This document shows, one piece after another, positions 1 through 9,563 of a stretch of DNA of 64,000 bases (position 1 is its first letter; each line of letters starts with the position of its first letter). Below the pieces are notes generated by a model, which searched no databases, was not told the origin of the DNA, and saw only the letters and a program-made list of their open reading frames with translations. The stretch is from positions 1 through 64,000 of the forward strand of contig NZ_CABVHQ010000030.1 in assembly GCF_902497895.1 (NCBI RefSeq). Reading direction: 5' to 3'. The DNA comes from Pseudomonas fluorescens. Its GTDB lineage: Bacteria > Pseudomonadota > Gammaproteobacteria > Pseudomonadales > Pseudomonadaceae. The position numbers and the translations under genes are program-made.

Positions 1-1
1 C

Positions 2-150
2 CGTAGCAGCTGTCGAGTGGAACGAGGCAGCGTCCGAGGACGGAGTCCTCGTAAAACCTGTGCTCGCGGTTTATCTGAAACACCGAGGTGCAGGGTCTTT
101 CGGCTGCTTCGCAGCCGGACGCTGCCTCGTTCTACTCGACAGCTGCTACG
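2..150. repeat. REPIN-like inverted repeat
   Basis: Two nearly perfect 35-nt arms (2-36 and 116-150, one mismatch) face each other across about 79 nt. Both carry the CGTAGCAGCTG end typical of Pseudomonas REP elements, but the inner part (GAACGAGGCAGCG) differs from the other REP families in this window. It lies just beyond the 3' end of the TPR gene and may be cut by the window edge. Confidence 0.75.
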
Positions 151-203
151 CCCTGCCAAGCATCAAAAAATGTGTAGATACCTATGCCCAAGGTTTTAGA
201 GCA

Positions 204-1877
204 TCACCTGCAGCAACCATCTCCAACCCGGCAAAAACACGATGCACTGATCTGCACATCGGCCCGGGCCACGGCCAGGTCGAGGCGGCTTTGTACGACC
301 GCCGCTTCGGCGTGCTTGCCCAGCCGGTGCAGACACTCCACATACCCGTGCAGACTCCACACATTGTCCGGATGCCGGGACGCTCGACTGAGTGTATTGT
401 CGAGCCCCAGATCGGCCCGATAAACCGCTGCGGCTTCTTCTATCCGGCCTTGCTCCAGGAGCAGCGCACCCAGCGCATGGCGGACCGGTTGCATCCATCC
501 CCAGGGCTCGTCATAGGGCAGGTTGTCGTCCAGTTCCAGCGCATGGCGCAGATGGCCGAAGGCGCTGTCGTGGTTGCCCTTGCGGTACTCGATTTCGCCT
601 TGCAGCATGGCCGCGGCAATTGCCAGGATATCCGTGCAGGTGTTGTTGAAGATATACCGTGTCTCAGGTACTCGGGCCATTGCCTCAAGGAGGCGCTGTT
701 GCTCGGCTTCTGCGGCGGCTATCTGCGCCTGAGCCGCGTGCGCCACGCCTTTGGCGTAATGCAGCATCGCCGTGGTCACGCAGTACAGCTGCGGGTCGTC
801 GGGCAGGGGCTCGGCAAGAATCTCCTGCCACCGGCCAAATCGTACCAGAACGTGCATCTTCATCGGCACGAAGCCTTCCACCCAGTCGGCCATCGGCGGC
901 TGAGTCACCCGCAGCAGTTCTTCGGGAATAGTCTCGATCAGTTCATTGGCGGCTTCCAGGGCAGGGTGGTACTGGCCGAGAAACATCGCCGAATAGAGCT
1001 TGAAGTGATAACTATGGCTGCGGTAGAGGGTGTAGAAATTGATCGGGCCTTCGCGTTCGAGGTATTTGCGGTCAGCGAGGATCGCCTGGCTATTGGTCAC
1101 CAGCCCGGCATGGTAGTCGCCGCAGAGCACATCGATATGCGACGGCATATGGCGCAAGTGTCCGGCGTCTGGCACCAGGTCGCGCAAGGCATCGCAGGCG
1201 CGCAATGCGCGTTCCGGCCAGGGTGACATCTCCATGGTATGGATATACATGTGCAGCAGGCCGGGGTGCGGTGCATCCCCGCGCTGGTCGATCAGCCGCA
1301 GCGCCTGTTCCAGCACGGCCACCGCTTCAAGAGTGTCCGCGCCCTGGGCTGGAGCGCCACTCTTGAGCTCCCATAACAGCCAGGGCGTGCGGTTGATCAG
1401 CGCTTCGGCAAACAGCGAGCTGACATCAAGATCGTCGGCAAAGGCGGCATAGACACTGCGCATGGAAGCCGAGTAGGCATCGTTCCAGGTGCAAAGCTCG
1501 TCAATGCTCGCCGCCTGATCTGCCTGGTAACGTTGTTCCTGCGCCCGGATCAGCGCCTGCTCCACCGGCGTTGTTCCATCCATGCGCGCCAGCGCAGCTT
1601 GGGTCGCCCGGCGTGCCTTGGCCACGGCTTCTCTCAACTCCTGCTCGGCAAATGCATCCCAGCGCTTGTTGTAGTTAGAGCCCGAGGCATGAGCGATGCC
1701 CCAATAGGCCATCGCGCAATCATTGTCATGGTCGATGGCCTTGCGAAAACAACGTATGGACTCTTCGTGGTTATAGCCATAGCTCCAGAGTAAACCGCGA
1801 TCGAACCAGACCTGAGCCTGCGGCGAGCTTGTGGTCACTGGACGGCTATAGGTGCCCAGATCGTAGTAATCACCCAT
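204..1877 (-). CDS. Tetratricopeptide repeat protein
   Basis: A 557-residue protein with no signal peptide or membrane segment, so probably cytoplasmic. A TPR-like helical pair is visible near residues 25-60 (a GxxWSYGYNHEESIRCF-type helix followed by a DCAMAYWGIAHA helix) and another in the C-terminal quarter. TPR domains bind proteins, but no enzymatic motif is seen and no partner can be named. The ATG at 1877 has an upstream purine run (GGAGAGAGGATAAACC). The gene stands alone; a long plus-strand reading frame over it is its antisense shadow. The TPR call is fairly sure, the function unknown. Confidence 0.75.
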   Translation of the reverse strand: MGDYYDLGTYSRPVTTSSPQAQVWFDRGLLWSYGYNHEESIRCFRKAIDHDNDCAMAYWGIAHASGSNYNKRWDAFAEQELREAVAKARRATQAALARMDGTTPVEQALIRAQEQRYQADQAASIDELCTWNDAYSASMRSVYAAFADDLDVSSLFAEALINRTPWLLWELKSGAPAQGADTLEAVAVLEQALRLIDQRGDAPHPGLLHMYIHTMEMSPWPERALRACDALRDLVPDAGHLRHMPSHIDVLCGDYHAGLVTNSQAILADRKYLEREGPINFYTLYRSHSYHFKLYSAMFLGQYHPALEAANELIETIPEELLRVTQPPMADWVEGFVPMKMHVLVRFGRWQEILAEPLPDDPQLYCVTTAMLHYAKGVAHAAQAQIAAAEAEQQRLLEAMARVPETRYIFNNTCTDILAIAAAMLQGEIEYRKGNHDSAFGHLRHALELDDNLPYDEPWGWMQPVRHALGALLLEQGRIEEAAAVYRADLGLDNTLSRASRHPDNVWSLHGYVECLHRLGKHAEAAVVQSRLDLAVARADVQISASCFCRVGDGCCR

Positions 1878-2009
1878 AGGTTTATCCTCTCTCCAGGAGC
1901 ATGGAAAGACGCCTTTTCGGGACTGGCAGGGTGCAGCGATTTAATTTTAGAGGACGCCTCGACAGGCGCAGATGTCATTCGTTGCAAAGTTTTTCAGAAA
2001 CCGTAAATG

Positions 2010-2261
2010 TCAGCAGGACTGTTCGCAAGCTGCCAGATCGCTCCACATGCGCTCCCAATAGGCTTGCGATTTATCGAACCTGAATTTCATTTCCTTTTCG
2101 AGGATTTGCTGTCTTTCCAGCGATGCTTCCCCCAGGGATTCCAGATACCTGATCTGCGCTTCGATGGCGCTCTGCTGCAAGCGAGTACTATTTACGCACG
2201 CCATGATCCAGGAGGTGCCCGTAAACTGGGCGAACCTTTTATGAATCTCGAGCAGTGCCAT
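2010..2261 (-). CDS. Small hypothetical helical protein
   Basis: An 83-residue protein starting at the ATG at 2261, chosen over an upstream start because GGAGAG sits seven bases before it. It is highly charged and predicted helical (LERQQILEKEMKFRF region). It is the last of three small minus-strand genes (with 2404-2667 and 2833-3072), each with its own ribosome-binding site. It resembles the other two only in size and helical character. No known domain is recognised. A phasin-like or stress-related role is possible but unsupported. Confidence 0.5.
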   Translation of the reverse strand: MALLEIHKRFAQFTGTSWIMACVNSTRLQQSAIEAQIRYLESLGEASLERQQILEKEMKFRFDKSQAYWERMWSDLAACEQSC

Positions 2262-2403
2262 GGTCGCTCTCCGACAAATAATCAGAGCGTAGATCAAGGC
2301 TGAGCATCTGGATGGTCAAGGCCTATGGCGGACTGCCCGACTCAGAGGCCCGGTACTGAATTTTCTCCATTATCACTCAGACGAAATCAACGGATGACGG
2401 GCG

Positions 2404-2667
2404 TCAACGGAACTCTGTCAAGGACGGCGGGGCGTCGTACTCGGTCATGATCGATCGCAGATGCTCGATGGCTTCATGGTATTTACGATCGGCGTGCTGT
2501 CTGCGCTCCTGGTACTGCATGAAGACTTCCGCATCCATGTAGGGCCGATCGAGAAGGTCGAGGGCGGCGCAGCTCAATTTATGTGCTTCGCTGAAAAGCT
2601 GTTTGTTACGTTCAAGTGCCAGGTTCAGACATGCCGTGGCTTGACCGGTGATCCTCGTTCCATTCAT
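2404..2667 (-). CDS. Small hypothetical protein, paralogue of 2833-3072
   Basis: An 87-residue protein with an AAAGGGTG ribosome-binding site before ATG 2667. It shares a pattern with the gene at 2833-3072: LNL near the N-terminus, then LF-EA-(HK/DR)LS-AA, and a C-terminal RRxADxKYxEA block. The two are therefore likely duplicates. No transmembrane segment or signal peptide is present. The family is not recognised; such short helical Pseudomonas genes usually remain hypothetical. Confidence 0.55.
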   Translation of the reverse strand: MNGTRITGQATACLNLALERNKQLFSEAHKLSCAALDLLDRPYMDAEVFMQYQERRQHADRKYHEAIEHLRSIMTEYDAPPSLTEFR

Positions 2668-2832
2668 TGCTGCACCCTTTTATTGACCTGTTCTTGTTTT
2701 TTTGCGCCGGATCCTGCTCGAGGCTGTGTTTGTCGAACAGCCTGGGCGGACGGCGTTGGACTACACCACAACCGATTTCAAGAGCGTGCCCTGCAGCGAA
2801 GCCCCTGCACCGGCTTTGCCAGCTGAGTACGT

Positions 2833-3072
2833 TTACCGGTTGATCTTGTCTTTGGTGTCGAACCACGTGCGGCGGGCTTCGATGTACTTATTGTCCGCAC
2901 GCCTTTTGAGTTCCGAGAACTCATTAACGGTCTGAGTCGAAACAGGGTGGTTACTCAAGTGCGCATAGGCTGCTTCGCTGAGCCGATCGGCTTCAAAGAA
3001 CAGCTGACTGCTGAGGTTGAGGGATTGCGGCCATGCAGGGTGGGGCAGTTGCTGGTTTTTTTTTATGGTCAT
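2833..3072 (-). CDS. Small hypothetical protein, paralogue of 2404-2667
   Basis: A 79-residue protein from ATG 3072, preceded by AAGGAA at good spacing; the longer frame to 3123 lacks such a site. It carries the same LNL / LF-EADRLSEAA / RRADNKYIEA pattern as the neighbouring 2404-2667 product. It begins with a lysine-rich MTIKKNQQ stretch. Soluble, function unknown. Confidence 0.55.
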   Translation of the reverse strand: MTIKKNQQLPHPAWPQSLNLSSQLFFEADRLSEAAYAHLSNHPVSTQTVNEFSELKRRADNKYIEARRTWFDTKDKINR

Positions 3073-3319
3073 AGCGACATTCCTTTCTGGCAGAACTCGA
3101 AGGTGAAAATGCTCTCCTGGCATTCTTCAAGTCATGACGCCGAACGAAAGCTCCAGTTCGGTGTGTGGTTATCTATCCTGATAACAACGGCCTATGGCGT
3201 CGAATGAGTTTGTACCAAGTTGAGCCATTTTGCCGCCGTCGGCGATGAGTGGTTTCTGGTACTTTAGTCCATGGTTGGCGAGCTGGAGCGCATCGGCATT
3301 ATTGATAGTGACGAGTCAC

Positions 3320-3766
3320 TTACTCCTGAGTAGCCGGCGGCAAGAACGTGAGATCGAACTGCCTGGCTATCTCCAGTATTCGAGGTAGGTCTTCAGGCAC
3401 TTTGAGCCGATCCACGGCCGCAAAAAACTTGCCTCCTCTGGGATCGGAGACCACTCCGAGCATTTTTGCGGTGGCGCTGATGTTCTTGTAGGCATGTACG
3501 GCGCCACCCGGGATATGCACGTAACCACCGGTTGCCACGGTGGTGGATTTGCCTTCCACGGTGACCTCGACCTGCCCATCGATCACGTAGAACGCCTCGT
3601 CCCAAGGGTGAAAGTGCGGGGGTGGCCCGCCGCCTTGCACTCCCTCCTGGATATGCACTTCGAAGGGTTTGGTGAGATCCCCGCCGGCGAGAATCGTGAT
3701 CGCCTCGCCCACTACATTGACAGGCTCGGGTGTGTTATCCGCTTCGATAATATGGACCGTTCGCAT
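3320..3766 (-). CDS. Cupin-domain protein
   Basis: A 148-residue single-domain cupin. The metal-binding motif appears as PPPHFHPWDEAFYVIDG (about residues 50-66), followed by a second motif with GGYVHIPGGAVHAYKN (about 81-96). The start at 3766 has GGAGAG seven bases upstream; an upstream in-frame ATG lacks a site. Cupins of this kind bind a metal and may act as small dioxygenases, isomerases or sensors; the substrate cannot be told. It is monocistronic. Confidence 0.75.
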   Translation of the reverse strand: MRTVHIIEADNTPEPVNVVGEAITILAGGDLTKPFEVHIQEGVQGGGPPPHFHPWDEAFYVIDGQVEVTVEGKSTTVATGGYVHIPGGAVHAYKNISATAKMLGVVSDPRGGKFFAAVDRLKVPEDLPRILEIARQFDLTFLPPATQE

Positions 3767-3998
3767 GATTGCTCTCCGGAGGATGACTGCGCACCAAACA
3801 GTATATTCACTCGTAGAACTGCTGCCGTGGATCTGCCCTGAATCCACTGAAATCGCGCTGCTTGATGACCGTCGGTAACCCCGCAGGGGTACCTGCCCAC
3901 GCTTCGCTACTCTTAAATAAACGGACCGTCGGGATTAGTCAGGCGGCAAGAGAAGCGGCAAGCTCTGGCTCCAGGCCGGCAAGTCGAAAGAGGATTGA

Positions 3999-4307
3999 AT
4001 GATGAAGATGCTACTGATGGTCGAGTTTCCTCATGAGCCCTTCAACTCCTACGTCAGAGACGGCAAGGTCGGCGAGATCATCAGGCGTATCCTGGAAAGC
4101 ATCAAACCGGATGCTGCGTATTTTACCGAGCAGGATGGAATGCGCAGCGGGATCTTCCTGATCAATGTACAAGACTCATCCGAGATCCCTGCTTTTGCCG
4201 AACCGTTTTTTCTAAACTTCGAGGCCAACTGCAAGTTCCGTCTGGCGATGAGCCCGGAGGATCTGCAGAAGGCCGGTCTCGATGTGCTCGGGAAAAAATG
4301 GGGCTGA
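3999..4307 (+). CDS. Hypothetical protein (about 100 aa)
   Basis: A 102-residue protein with a ferredoxin-like look: a beta start (MKMLLMVEFPHEPF), an amphipathic helix (VGEIIRRILESI) and a further beta-alpha section. ATG 3999 or the next ATG at 4002 could start it; an AAGAGGATTGA site serves either. A DUF3303-like or other dimeric alpha/beta-barrel fold is possible but not certain. A REP element (4317-4372) follows directly. Confidence 0.55.
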   Translation: MMKMLLMVEFPHEPFNSYVRDGKVGEIIRRILESIKPDAAYFTEQDGMRSGIFLINVQDSSEIPAFAEPFFLNFEANCKFRLAMSPEDLQKAGLDVLGKKWG

Positions 4308-4316
4308 GGAGGGGGG

Positions 4317-4372
4317 TAGGAGCTGCCGAAGGTTCGGGCCGCGTTCGGACGATCTTTTGATCTTCTGGCCGG
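4317..4372. repeat. REP element, diverged copy
   Basis: A GTAGGAGCTGCCGAAGG head and a GATCTTTTGATCTT tail flank a diverged centre. It is the same family as 4738-4869, 11996-12030 and 15806-15840. Confidence 0.6.
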
Positions 4373-4456
4373 CAAAAAGAATCGCCCCCCACTGAGCTCA
4401 GCTCCCGGTCGAAAGCAGCCGCCGCGACGCGGTCCCTGTCGCCGTGGCTGTCAGCA

Positions 4457-4651
4457 TTACTCCGACACAGGCGCGATCCGGCAGCTTTTGCGGTTACGGA
4501 TCTCATGGTCTGAAGGCCGCTCTTTGACGAACTCGAACCGCGGTTCTCCCTCGTTGTATGTCAGCAGCCAGCCCCACTCCAATTCAGACTCATCCTGACC
4601 CGGTTTCGGTGGCGCAGCCCACCATGGCTCTTTGTTAACGATCTGGCGCAT
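4457..4651 (-). CDS. Small hypothetical protein
   Basis: A 64-residue protein from ATG 4651, preceded by GGGAGG. It is rich in Trp, Pro and Glu (KEPWWAAPPKPGQDE; ELEWGWLLTYNEGEPRFEFVKERP) and lacks membrane segments. No family recognised. It lies between two REP elements. Confidence 0.45.
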   Translation of the reverse strand: MRQIVNKEPWWAAPPKPGQDESELEWGWLLTYNEGEPRFEFVKERPSDHEIRNRKSCRIAPVSE

Positions 4652-4737
4652 ACCCCCCCCTCCCGTTAATTCGAATCCTTTCAACTATAACGTGCATGCC
4701 TGGAGGCACCAGGAATTTGATTCTTTTTGCCGGCCGG

Positions 4738-4869
4738 AAGATCAAAGGATCGCAGCCTGCGGCAGCTCCTACGCCGACCGAGCAAATCCGCCGCAGCACC
4801 CAACCCGCGACGCCACGGGTGTCCACAATCCCCCGTAGGAACTGCCGCAGGCTGCGATCTTTTGATCTT
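4738..4869. repeat. REPIN (inverted pair of REP elements)
   Basis: Two REP copies in opposite orientation (4738-4772 and 4835-4869), each about 35 nt with the GTAGGA(G/A)CTGCCGCAGG head. They fill most of the 375-base gap before the DUF4174 gene; no gene is seen in that gap. Confidence 0.8.
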
Positions 4870-5026
4870 CGGCACCTCGGACAGTATCACGCGCAACCCA
4901 TAGCGCTTTGCGCGCCCCCCCACGCTGACCTAAGCTTCAGGGCACTACCACGGTTGCATCTTGAGCTTGAAGTGACGCGGACCAAACGCGCAATCAATGC
5001 TGCCGGGACATGAAAAGGAGATGCGC

Positions 5027-5563
5027 ATGCTCATCCGCTCACTGATCCTCGTCACCCTGTTCGCCGCTGCCGGGCCGTTACTGGCTGCCGACAGCGATGG
5101 TCCACTGGCTCGGGACCGCGGGAAGTTTCGTCCGCTGGTCATCATCGCTCCCAGTACCGTGGACCCGACGCTGGTCAGTCTGAAAAAATCCCTCGATGAG
5201 CCCGCCAACCGCAAGGCCTTTACCGAACGCAATATGGTGCTCTACACCGTGATCAATACCATCGGCCAGCGTGATGGCAAGGATATGGAACCGCAGACCA
5301 CCATGGCCCTGATCCGTGAGCTCAAACTGGGCGCCAGCAGTGACAGAACCAAGATTATCCTGGTGGGCAAGGACGGCGAGAAGAAGATCGAACGCCCCGA
5401 CCTCGTCGATGCCAAGGAGCTTTTCAGCGCTATCGACCAGATGCCCCCGTCGGAAAAAGAGTACGTGGTGGCTCCTCCACCAGAGCCCGAGGTCAAGCCG
5501 GGGGCTGCCGGCAAGGCCGCCAAACCCAAGCCGATGAAACCCCCTAAACCGCTGGATGATTGA
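5027..5563 (+). CDS. DUF4174 exported protein
   Basis: A 178-residue protein with a signal peptide (MLIRSLILVTLFAAAGPLLA, cleavage near AADS). The body begins FRPLVIIAPST and includes KIILVGKDGEKK, the pattern of DUF4174, a thioredoxin-like fold of unknown function. The C-terminal 30 residues are proline- and lysine-rich (PPPEPEVKPG...). ATG 5027 is chosen because the AGGAG lies six bases before it; ATG 5021 would abut the site. Probably periplasmic. Confidence 0.7.
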   Translation: MLIRSLILVTLFAAAGPLLAADSDGPLARDRGKFRPLVIIAPSTVDPTLVSLKKSLDEPANRKAFTERNMVLYTVINTIGQRDGKDMEPQTTMALIRELKLGASSDRTKIILVGKDGEKKIERPDLVDAKELFSAIDQMPPSEKEYVVAPPPEPEVKPGAAGKAAKPKPMKPPKPLDD

Positions 5564-5890
5564 CGGGGTGAGCCGCAATACCAGTCAGTTAAGCGGAATT
5601 TTTGCGAGGAACGCTTCAGATTGTTCGCCAGGCTCAGGAACCACCCCTCACCCTAACCCTCTCCCCACGGGGGAGAGGGAACTGATCCGAGTATCTACCG
5701 AGTTGCTGCGACCTGTTAAACCGAGTCGATTATGGGTTCAACGAATAACGTTCAGGTCGCAGATCCTTCGGTAATCAGCAAGTGCCTAGCTTTATCAGGG
5801 ATTTCGTAAGGCGCCAAGCAGGCTCTCGCGCGCTATCGCCGACGATGACGGGTAGAATCGCCCAGTGAAAGGCAGGTTCTTGAGGTTGCA
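5564..5890. other. Intergenic region with two hairpin repeats
   Basis: This 327-base gap contains a perfect 10-bp hairpin (5657-5666 with 5670-5679, CCCTCTCCCC type), common between Pseudomonas genes and able to act in transcription termination. It also holds a second inverted repeat (CTGCGACCTG at 5705-5714 with its complement at 5753-5762). No gene was seen. Confidence 0.6.
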
Positions 5891-8257
5891 GTGGTGGATT
5901 TACAGCAGGGTTTCGTCCTGACCCGACACTGGCGCGATACGCCGCAGGGCACGCTGGTCGAGTTCTGGCTGGCGACCGATGAGGGCCCGCGGTTTATCCG
6001 CCTGCCTTATCAGCCCTCGGTGGCCTTTATTGCCGCCGAGCAGCGCGAGCAGGCCGAGTTGCAGTTGCGCGGCGAGCGCGAGGTCGAACTCCGTCCGTTG
6101 GAACTGCGCGACTTTCACCATCGCCCGGTGCTGGGTCTGTACTGCCGGCAACACCGTCAGCTGATGCACCTCGACAAGCAACTGCGCGATGCCGGTGTGC
6201 ATGTCTACGAAGCCGATATCCGCCCACCGGAACGCTACATGATGGAGCGTTTCATTACTGCGCCGGTGGCCTTCAGTGGCACGCCGGACAGCAGCGGCAC
6301 GCTGCTGGAAGCGCAGATGAAACCGGCGCCGGATTATCGGCCCCGACTGAAGCTGGTCTCCCTTGACATCGAAACCACTGCCCAGGGCGAGCTGTATTCC
6401 ATCGCGCTCGAGGGCTGCGGTGAGCGTCAGGTGTACATGCTCGGCTCGCCAAACGGCGACGGCACCGGGATCGATTTTCAGCTTGAATACTGTGATTCCC
6501 GCACGCTGCTGCTGAAGAAGTTGAACGAGTGGTTCGCCCGGCATGATCCCGACGCGATCATTGGCTGGAATCTGGTGCAGTTCGACCTGCGGGTGTTGCA
6601 CGAGCATGCCCGACGCCTGGCGGTGCCCTTGCGGCTGGGGCGCGGCGGCGAGGAGATGCAGTGGCGCGAGCACGGTTCGCGCAACAATCACTTCTTCGCC
6701 GCCGCAGCGGGGCGGTTGATTATCGACGGCATCGAAGCGCTGCGCTCGGCGACCTGGAGCTTTGCTTCGTTCAGCCTCGAGCATGTCTCGCAGACGCTGC
6801 TCGGCGAAGGTAAATCCATCGACAATCCGTACCAGCGCATGGACGAAATCAACCGCATGTTCGCCGAGGATAAGCCGGCGCTGGCCCGCTACAATCTCAA
6901 GGACTGTGAGCTGGTGACGCGGATCTTCGCCAAGACGCAGTTGCTGACGTTCCTGCTGGAACGCGCCACCGTCACTGGTCAGCCCGCCGACCGCAGCGGC
7001 GGCTCGGTCGCGGCCTTCACCCACCTCTACATACCGCTGATGCATCGCCAGGGTTTTGTCGCGCCGAACCTCGGCGAACGCATGCCCGAGGCCAGTCCTG
7101 GCGGCTTTGTCATGGACTCGCGGCCGGGTTTGTACGAGTCGGTGCTGGTGCTCGACTACAAGAGTCTGTATCCGTCGATCATTCGCACCTTCCTGATCGA
7201 TCCGGTGGGGCTGGTGGAGGGCCTGCGCCATCCCGATGAGAGCGAATCGGTGGCGGGCTTTCGCGGAGCGCGTTTTTCGCGGACCCGGCACTGCCTGCCG
7301 GCGATCGTTGCCCGGGTTTCCGAAGGCCGGGAAGTGGCCAAGCGCGAACATAACGGACCGCTGTCACAGGCACTGAAAATCATCATGAACGCTTTCTACG
7401 GAGTCCTGGGTTCTAGTGGCTGTCGCTTCTTCGACCCGCGCCTGGCGTCGTCGATCACTCTGCGCGGCCACGAAATCATGCGCAGGACCCGCGAGCTGAT
7501 CGAGGCCCAGGGGCATGCGGTGATCTACGGCGACACCGATTCGACCTTCGTCTGGCTGGGGCGCGCCCATTCGGAGGAGGAAGCCGCGCGTATCGGCCAG
7601 GCGTTGGTGCAGCACGTCAACCAGTGGTGGAAGGAGTATTTGCACAAGGAATTCGGTCTGCAAAGCGTGCTTGAGTTGCAGTTCGAAACCCACTTCCGGC
7701 GCTTTCTGATGCCGACCATTCGCGGTGCCGAGGAGGGCAGCAAGAAGCGTTACGCCGGGCTGGTCACGCGCGCCGACGGTAGCCATGAAATGGTCTACAA
7801 GGGCCTGGAAACGGTCCGCAGCGATTGGTCGCCGCTGGCCCGACAGTTCCAGCAGGAGCTTTACCTGCGCATCTTCAATCGGCAACCGTACCAGGAGTAT
7901 GTGCGCGACTATGTGCGGCGCACCCTGGCCGGCGAACTCGATGAGTTGCTGATCTATCGCAAACGCCTGCGCCGCCCGCTGGGGGACTACCAGCGCAATG
8001 TCCCGCCGCATGCGCGCGCGGCGCGCATCGCCGACGAATACAACGACCAGCAGGGGCGACCACGGCAGTACCAGAACGGTGGCTGGATCAGCTATGTCAT
8101 CACCCTCGCAGGTCCCGAACCGCTGGAAACACTGCGCGCGCCGATCGACTACGACCACTACGTCACGCGCCAGTTGCAGCCGGTGGCCGATGCCATCCTG
8201 CCGTTCGTCAACGACGATTTCAGCACATTGATCGGCGGGCAGCTCGGGTTGTTCTGA
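5891..8257 (+). CDS. polB: DNA polymerase II (family B)
   Basis: A 788-residue protein, close to the E. coli Pol II length. Exonuclease motifs appear as SLDIETTA (near 160), NLVQFDLR and YNLKDCEL. Polymerase motif A is [10 protein letters not shown] (about 425), motif [16 protein letters not shown], the KKRYAGL block follows, and motif C is [10 protein letters not shown]. All catalytic acids are present, so both polymerase and 3'-5' exonuclease should work. The start is GTG at 5891 (GTG again at 5894) behind TGAGG. In enterobacteria polB is SOS-induced for repair and lesion bypass; no LexA box was found upstream here. Confidence 0.95.
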   Translation: MVDLQQGFVLTRHWRDTPQGTLVEFWLATDEGPRFIRLPYQPSVAFIAAEQREQAELQLRGEREVELRPLELRDFHHRPVLGLYCRQHRQLMHLDKQLRDAGVHVYEADIRPPERYMMERFITAPVAFSGTPDSSGTLLEAQMKPAPDYRPRLKLVSLDIETTAQGELYSIALEGCGERQVYMLGSPNGDGTGIDFQLEYCDSRTLLLKKLNEWFARHDPDAIIGWNLVQFDLRVLHEHARRLAVPLRLGRGGEEMQWREHGSRNNHFFAAAAGRLIIDGIEALRSATWSFASFSLEHVSQTLLGEGKSIDNPYQRMDEINRMFAEDKPALARYNLKDCELVTRIFAKTQLLTFLLERATVTGQPADRSGGSVAAFTHLYIPLMHRQGFVAPNLGERMPEASPGGFVMDSRPGLYESVLVLDYKSLYPSIIRTFLIDPVGLVEGLRHPDESESVAGFRGARFSRTRHCLPAIVARVSEGREVAKREHNGPLSQALKIIMNAFYGVLGSSGCRFFDPRLASSITLRGHEIMRRTRELIEAQGHAVIYGDTDSTFVWLGRAHSEEEAARIGQALVQHVNQWWKEYLHKEFGLQSVLELQFETHFRRFLMPTIRGAEEGSKKRYAGLVTRADGSHEMVYKGLETVRSDWSPLARQFQQELYLRIFNRQPYQEYVRDYVRRTLAGELDELLIYRKRLRRPLGDYQRNVPPHARAARIADEYNDQQGRPRQYQNGGWISYVITLAGPEPLETLRAPIDYDHYVTRQLQPVADAILPFVNDDFSTLIGGQLGLF

Positions 8258-8293
8258 CTGCATCGCCGGGCTGGTGGCCTGGTTGGTCAGGCC

Positions 8294-8683
8294 TTACCGG
8301 TTCCTCGCTGCCTCAGGATTGCGACAGCTCGACAGGCAGGCCGGATCGGTAACCTCGGTATCAATGGACACTCCCAAATCCGGGTGATAAGAACGGATAA
8401 GCACCCGGGGTTTTTCGTCAGTGGCAATCGGCAGTCGAGAGTTGTGGAAATCATGCCCGTCCGAGATCGGCACAAATCGCTGGGGCGACGTCGATAGATA
8501 AGTCCGTGGTGGCGCAGAACGATAGGCCAGCGGCTCGGGATCGAAGAAACCCTGGTCTTGCCCGTCATAGAGGGCCAGGTTGCCAAAGCCCCGGTTGGCC
8601 GGCCCATTGTCGATTGATTGAGCCTGGACATTGCTCGCAACACTGGCGCAACAGACGAGCAGCAGCAGGTTGAGGTTTCGCAT
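8294..8683 (-). CDS. Hypothetical exported protein
   Basis: A 129-residue protein with a signal peptide (MRNLNLLLLVCCASVASNVQAQ, cleavage after AQA or nearby). The mature part has no recognised domain, many Pro/Ser/Asp residues and two C-terminal cysteines (CLSSC) that could form a disulfide. The start at 8683 has AGGTG upstream. Probably periplasmic. Confidence 0.6.
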   Translation of the reverse strand: MRNLNLLLLVCCASVASNVQAQSIDNGPANRGFGNLALYDGQDQGFFDPEPLAYRSAPPRTYLSTSPQRFVPISDGHDFHNSRLPIATDEKPRVLIRSYHPDLGVSIDTEVTDPACLSSCRNPEAARNR

Positions 8684-8852
8684 GCTGGCACCTGCGAAAT
8701 GAGCCCCCGTGTCAACCCCAAGACGTTTGACTATAGCACCGCCGGCTGGGGGTCAGCGACCCAGGGGCACCTGCGAAAGGATCCCTGCCTTTGATGCCAC
8801 GGCAAGAACGGTTGCTGCCGGGCCTTCCGCCTCCAGCCAGTGCAGACACCAC

Positions 8853-9308
8853 TCACTCATCTTCATGAGTACCGGTTCCATCATGGTCCAGTCGTTTCTG
8901 GAAAAAATAACGCTGGTGGCCAGGTGGGTAGTCGTCTAACCGGCCGAACTGGGTAAACCCCAGTTTCTGATAGAAAACCGGTGCCTGGAAGTCAAAGGTA
9001 TCCAGGTAGATCCCTACGCATTCTTTCTTCCGCGCCAGGTCTTCGGCCATCGCCATCAGACGTGAGCCTATGCCTTGCCCGCGCACTTGCTCGGACACCC
9101 CGAGCAACTCGATGAACAACCAGTTACCGGAAATTTTGCCGTAGAGCCCGCCGTGGATTTGCTCGCTTTGGTCGTCACGGACCAGCAAGGCGAATTTTTC
9201 CAGCCCTGCATCGCCCACCTGGGCGATGTTGTGCGCCATCAAAGGTTCGAGGATGGCCTCGCGCTCGTCTTCACTGGGGTTGTCGACTTTGTCGATTATC
9301 AGGGTCAT
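8853..9308 (-). CDS. GNAT-family N-acetyltransferase
   Basis: A 151-residue protein with the GNAT core: a beta-strand ending LGVSEQVRGQGIGSRLM, which holds the acetyl-CoA pyrophosphate loop (R/Q-x-x-G-x-G/A), then a long helix, and a C-terminal FYQKLGFTQFG motif. ATG 9308 is preceded by GGAAGG. The acyl acceptor cannot be predicted. It is monocistronic, with a REPIN on the upstream side. Confidence 0.8.
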   Translation of the reverse strand: MTLIIDKVDNPSEDEREAILEPLMAHNIAQVGDAGLEKFALLVRDDQSEQIHGGLYGKISGNWLFIELLGVSEQVRGQGIGSRLMAMAEDLARKKECVGIYLDTFDFQAPVFYQKLGFTQFGRLDDYPPGHQRYFFQKRLDHDGTGTHEDE

Positions 9309-9434
9309 CCGTATACCTTCCGTGCCAGTCCATTGGGATATGTTTGAAACGTCGAGCATGCGATATCCGGGGCTGTCGGTGCAACTCGGGTGGATCAGGG
9401 ACGATGCCAGTCAGTGAAATGCTGGGCGCCTGCC

Positions 9435-9531
9435 AAAAGATCGCAGCCTGCGGCAGCTCCTACAGGTCTTGCGTTCACCGGATATTTGCGGGTGTATGGA
9501 GTCGGCGTAGGAGCTGCCGCGGGCTGCGATC
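9435..9531. repeat. REPIN
   Basis: Inverted pair of REP elements (9435-9463 and 9507-9531) of the GTAGGAGCTGCCG family, lying just beyond the 3' end of topB. Confidence 0.75.
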
Positions 9532-9563
9532 CTGGCGATTTCCCATGCACCGAAGGTCTCTGG

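Noticed and set aside
60-1226. 388-residue plus-strand frame over the TPR gene
   Set aside because: Antisense shadow caused by high GC; no ribosome-binding site, low-complexity text, no family similarity.
5821-5890. LexA box upstream of polB
   Set aside because: Looked for because polB is SOS-controlled in E. coli; no CTGT-N8-ACAG found.
5900-7351. 483-residue minus-strand frame inside polB (and 7364-8263)
   Set aside because: polB shows all catalytic motifs on the plus strand; the antisense text matches no family.
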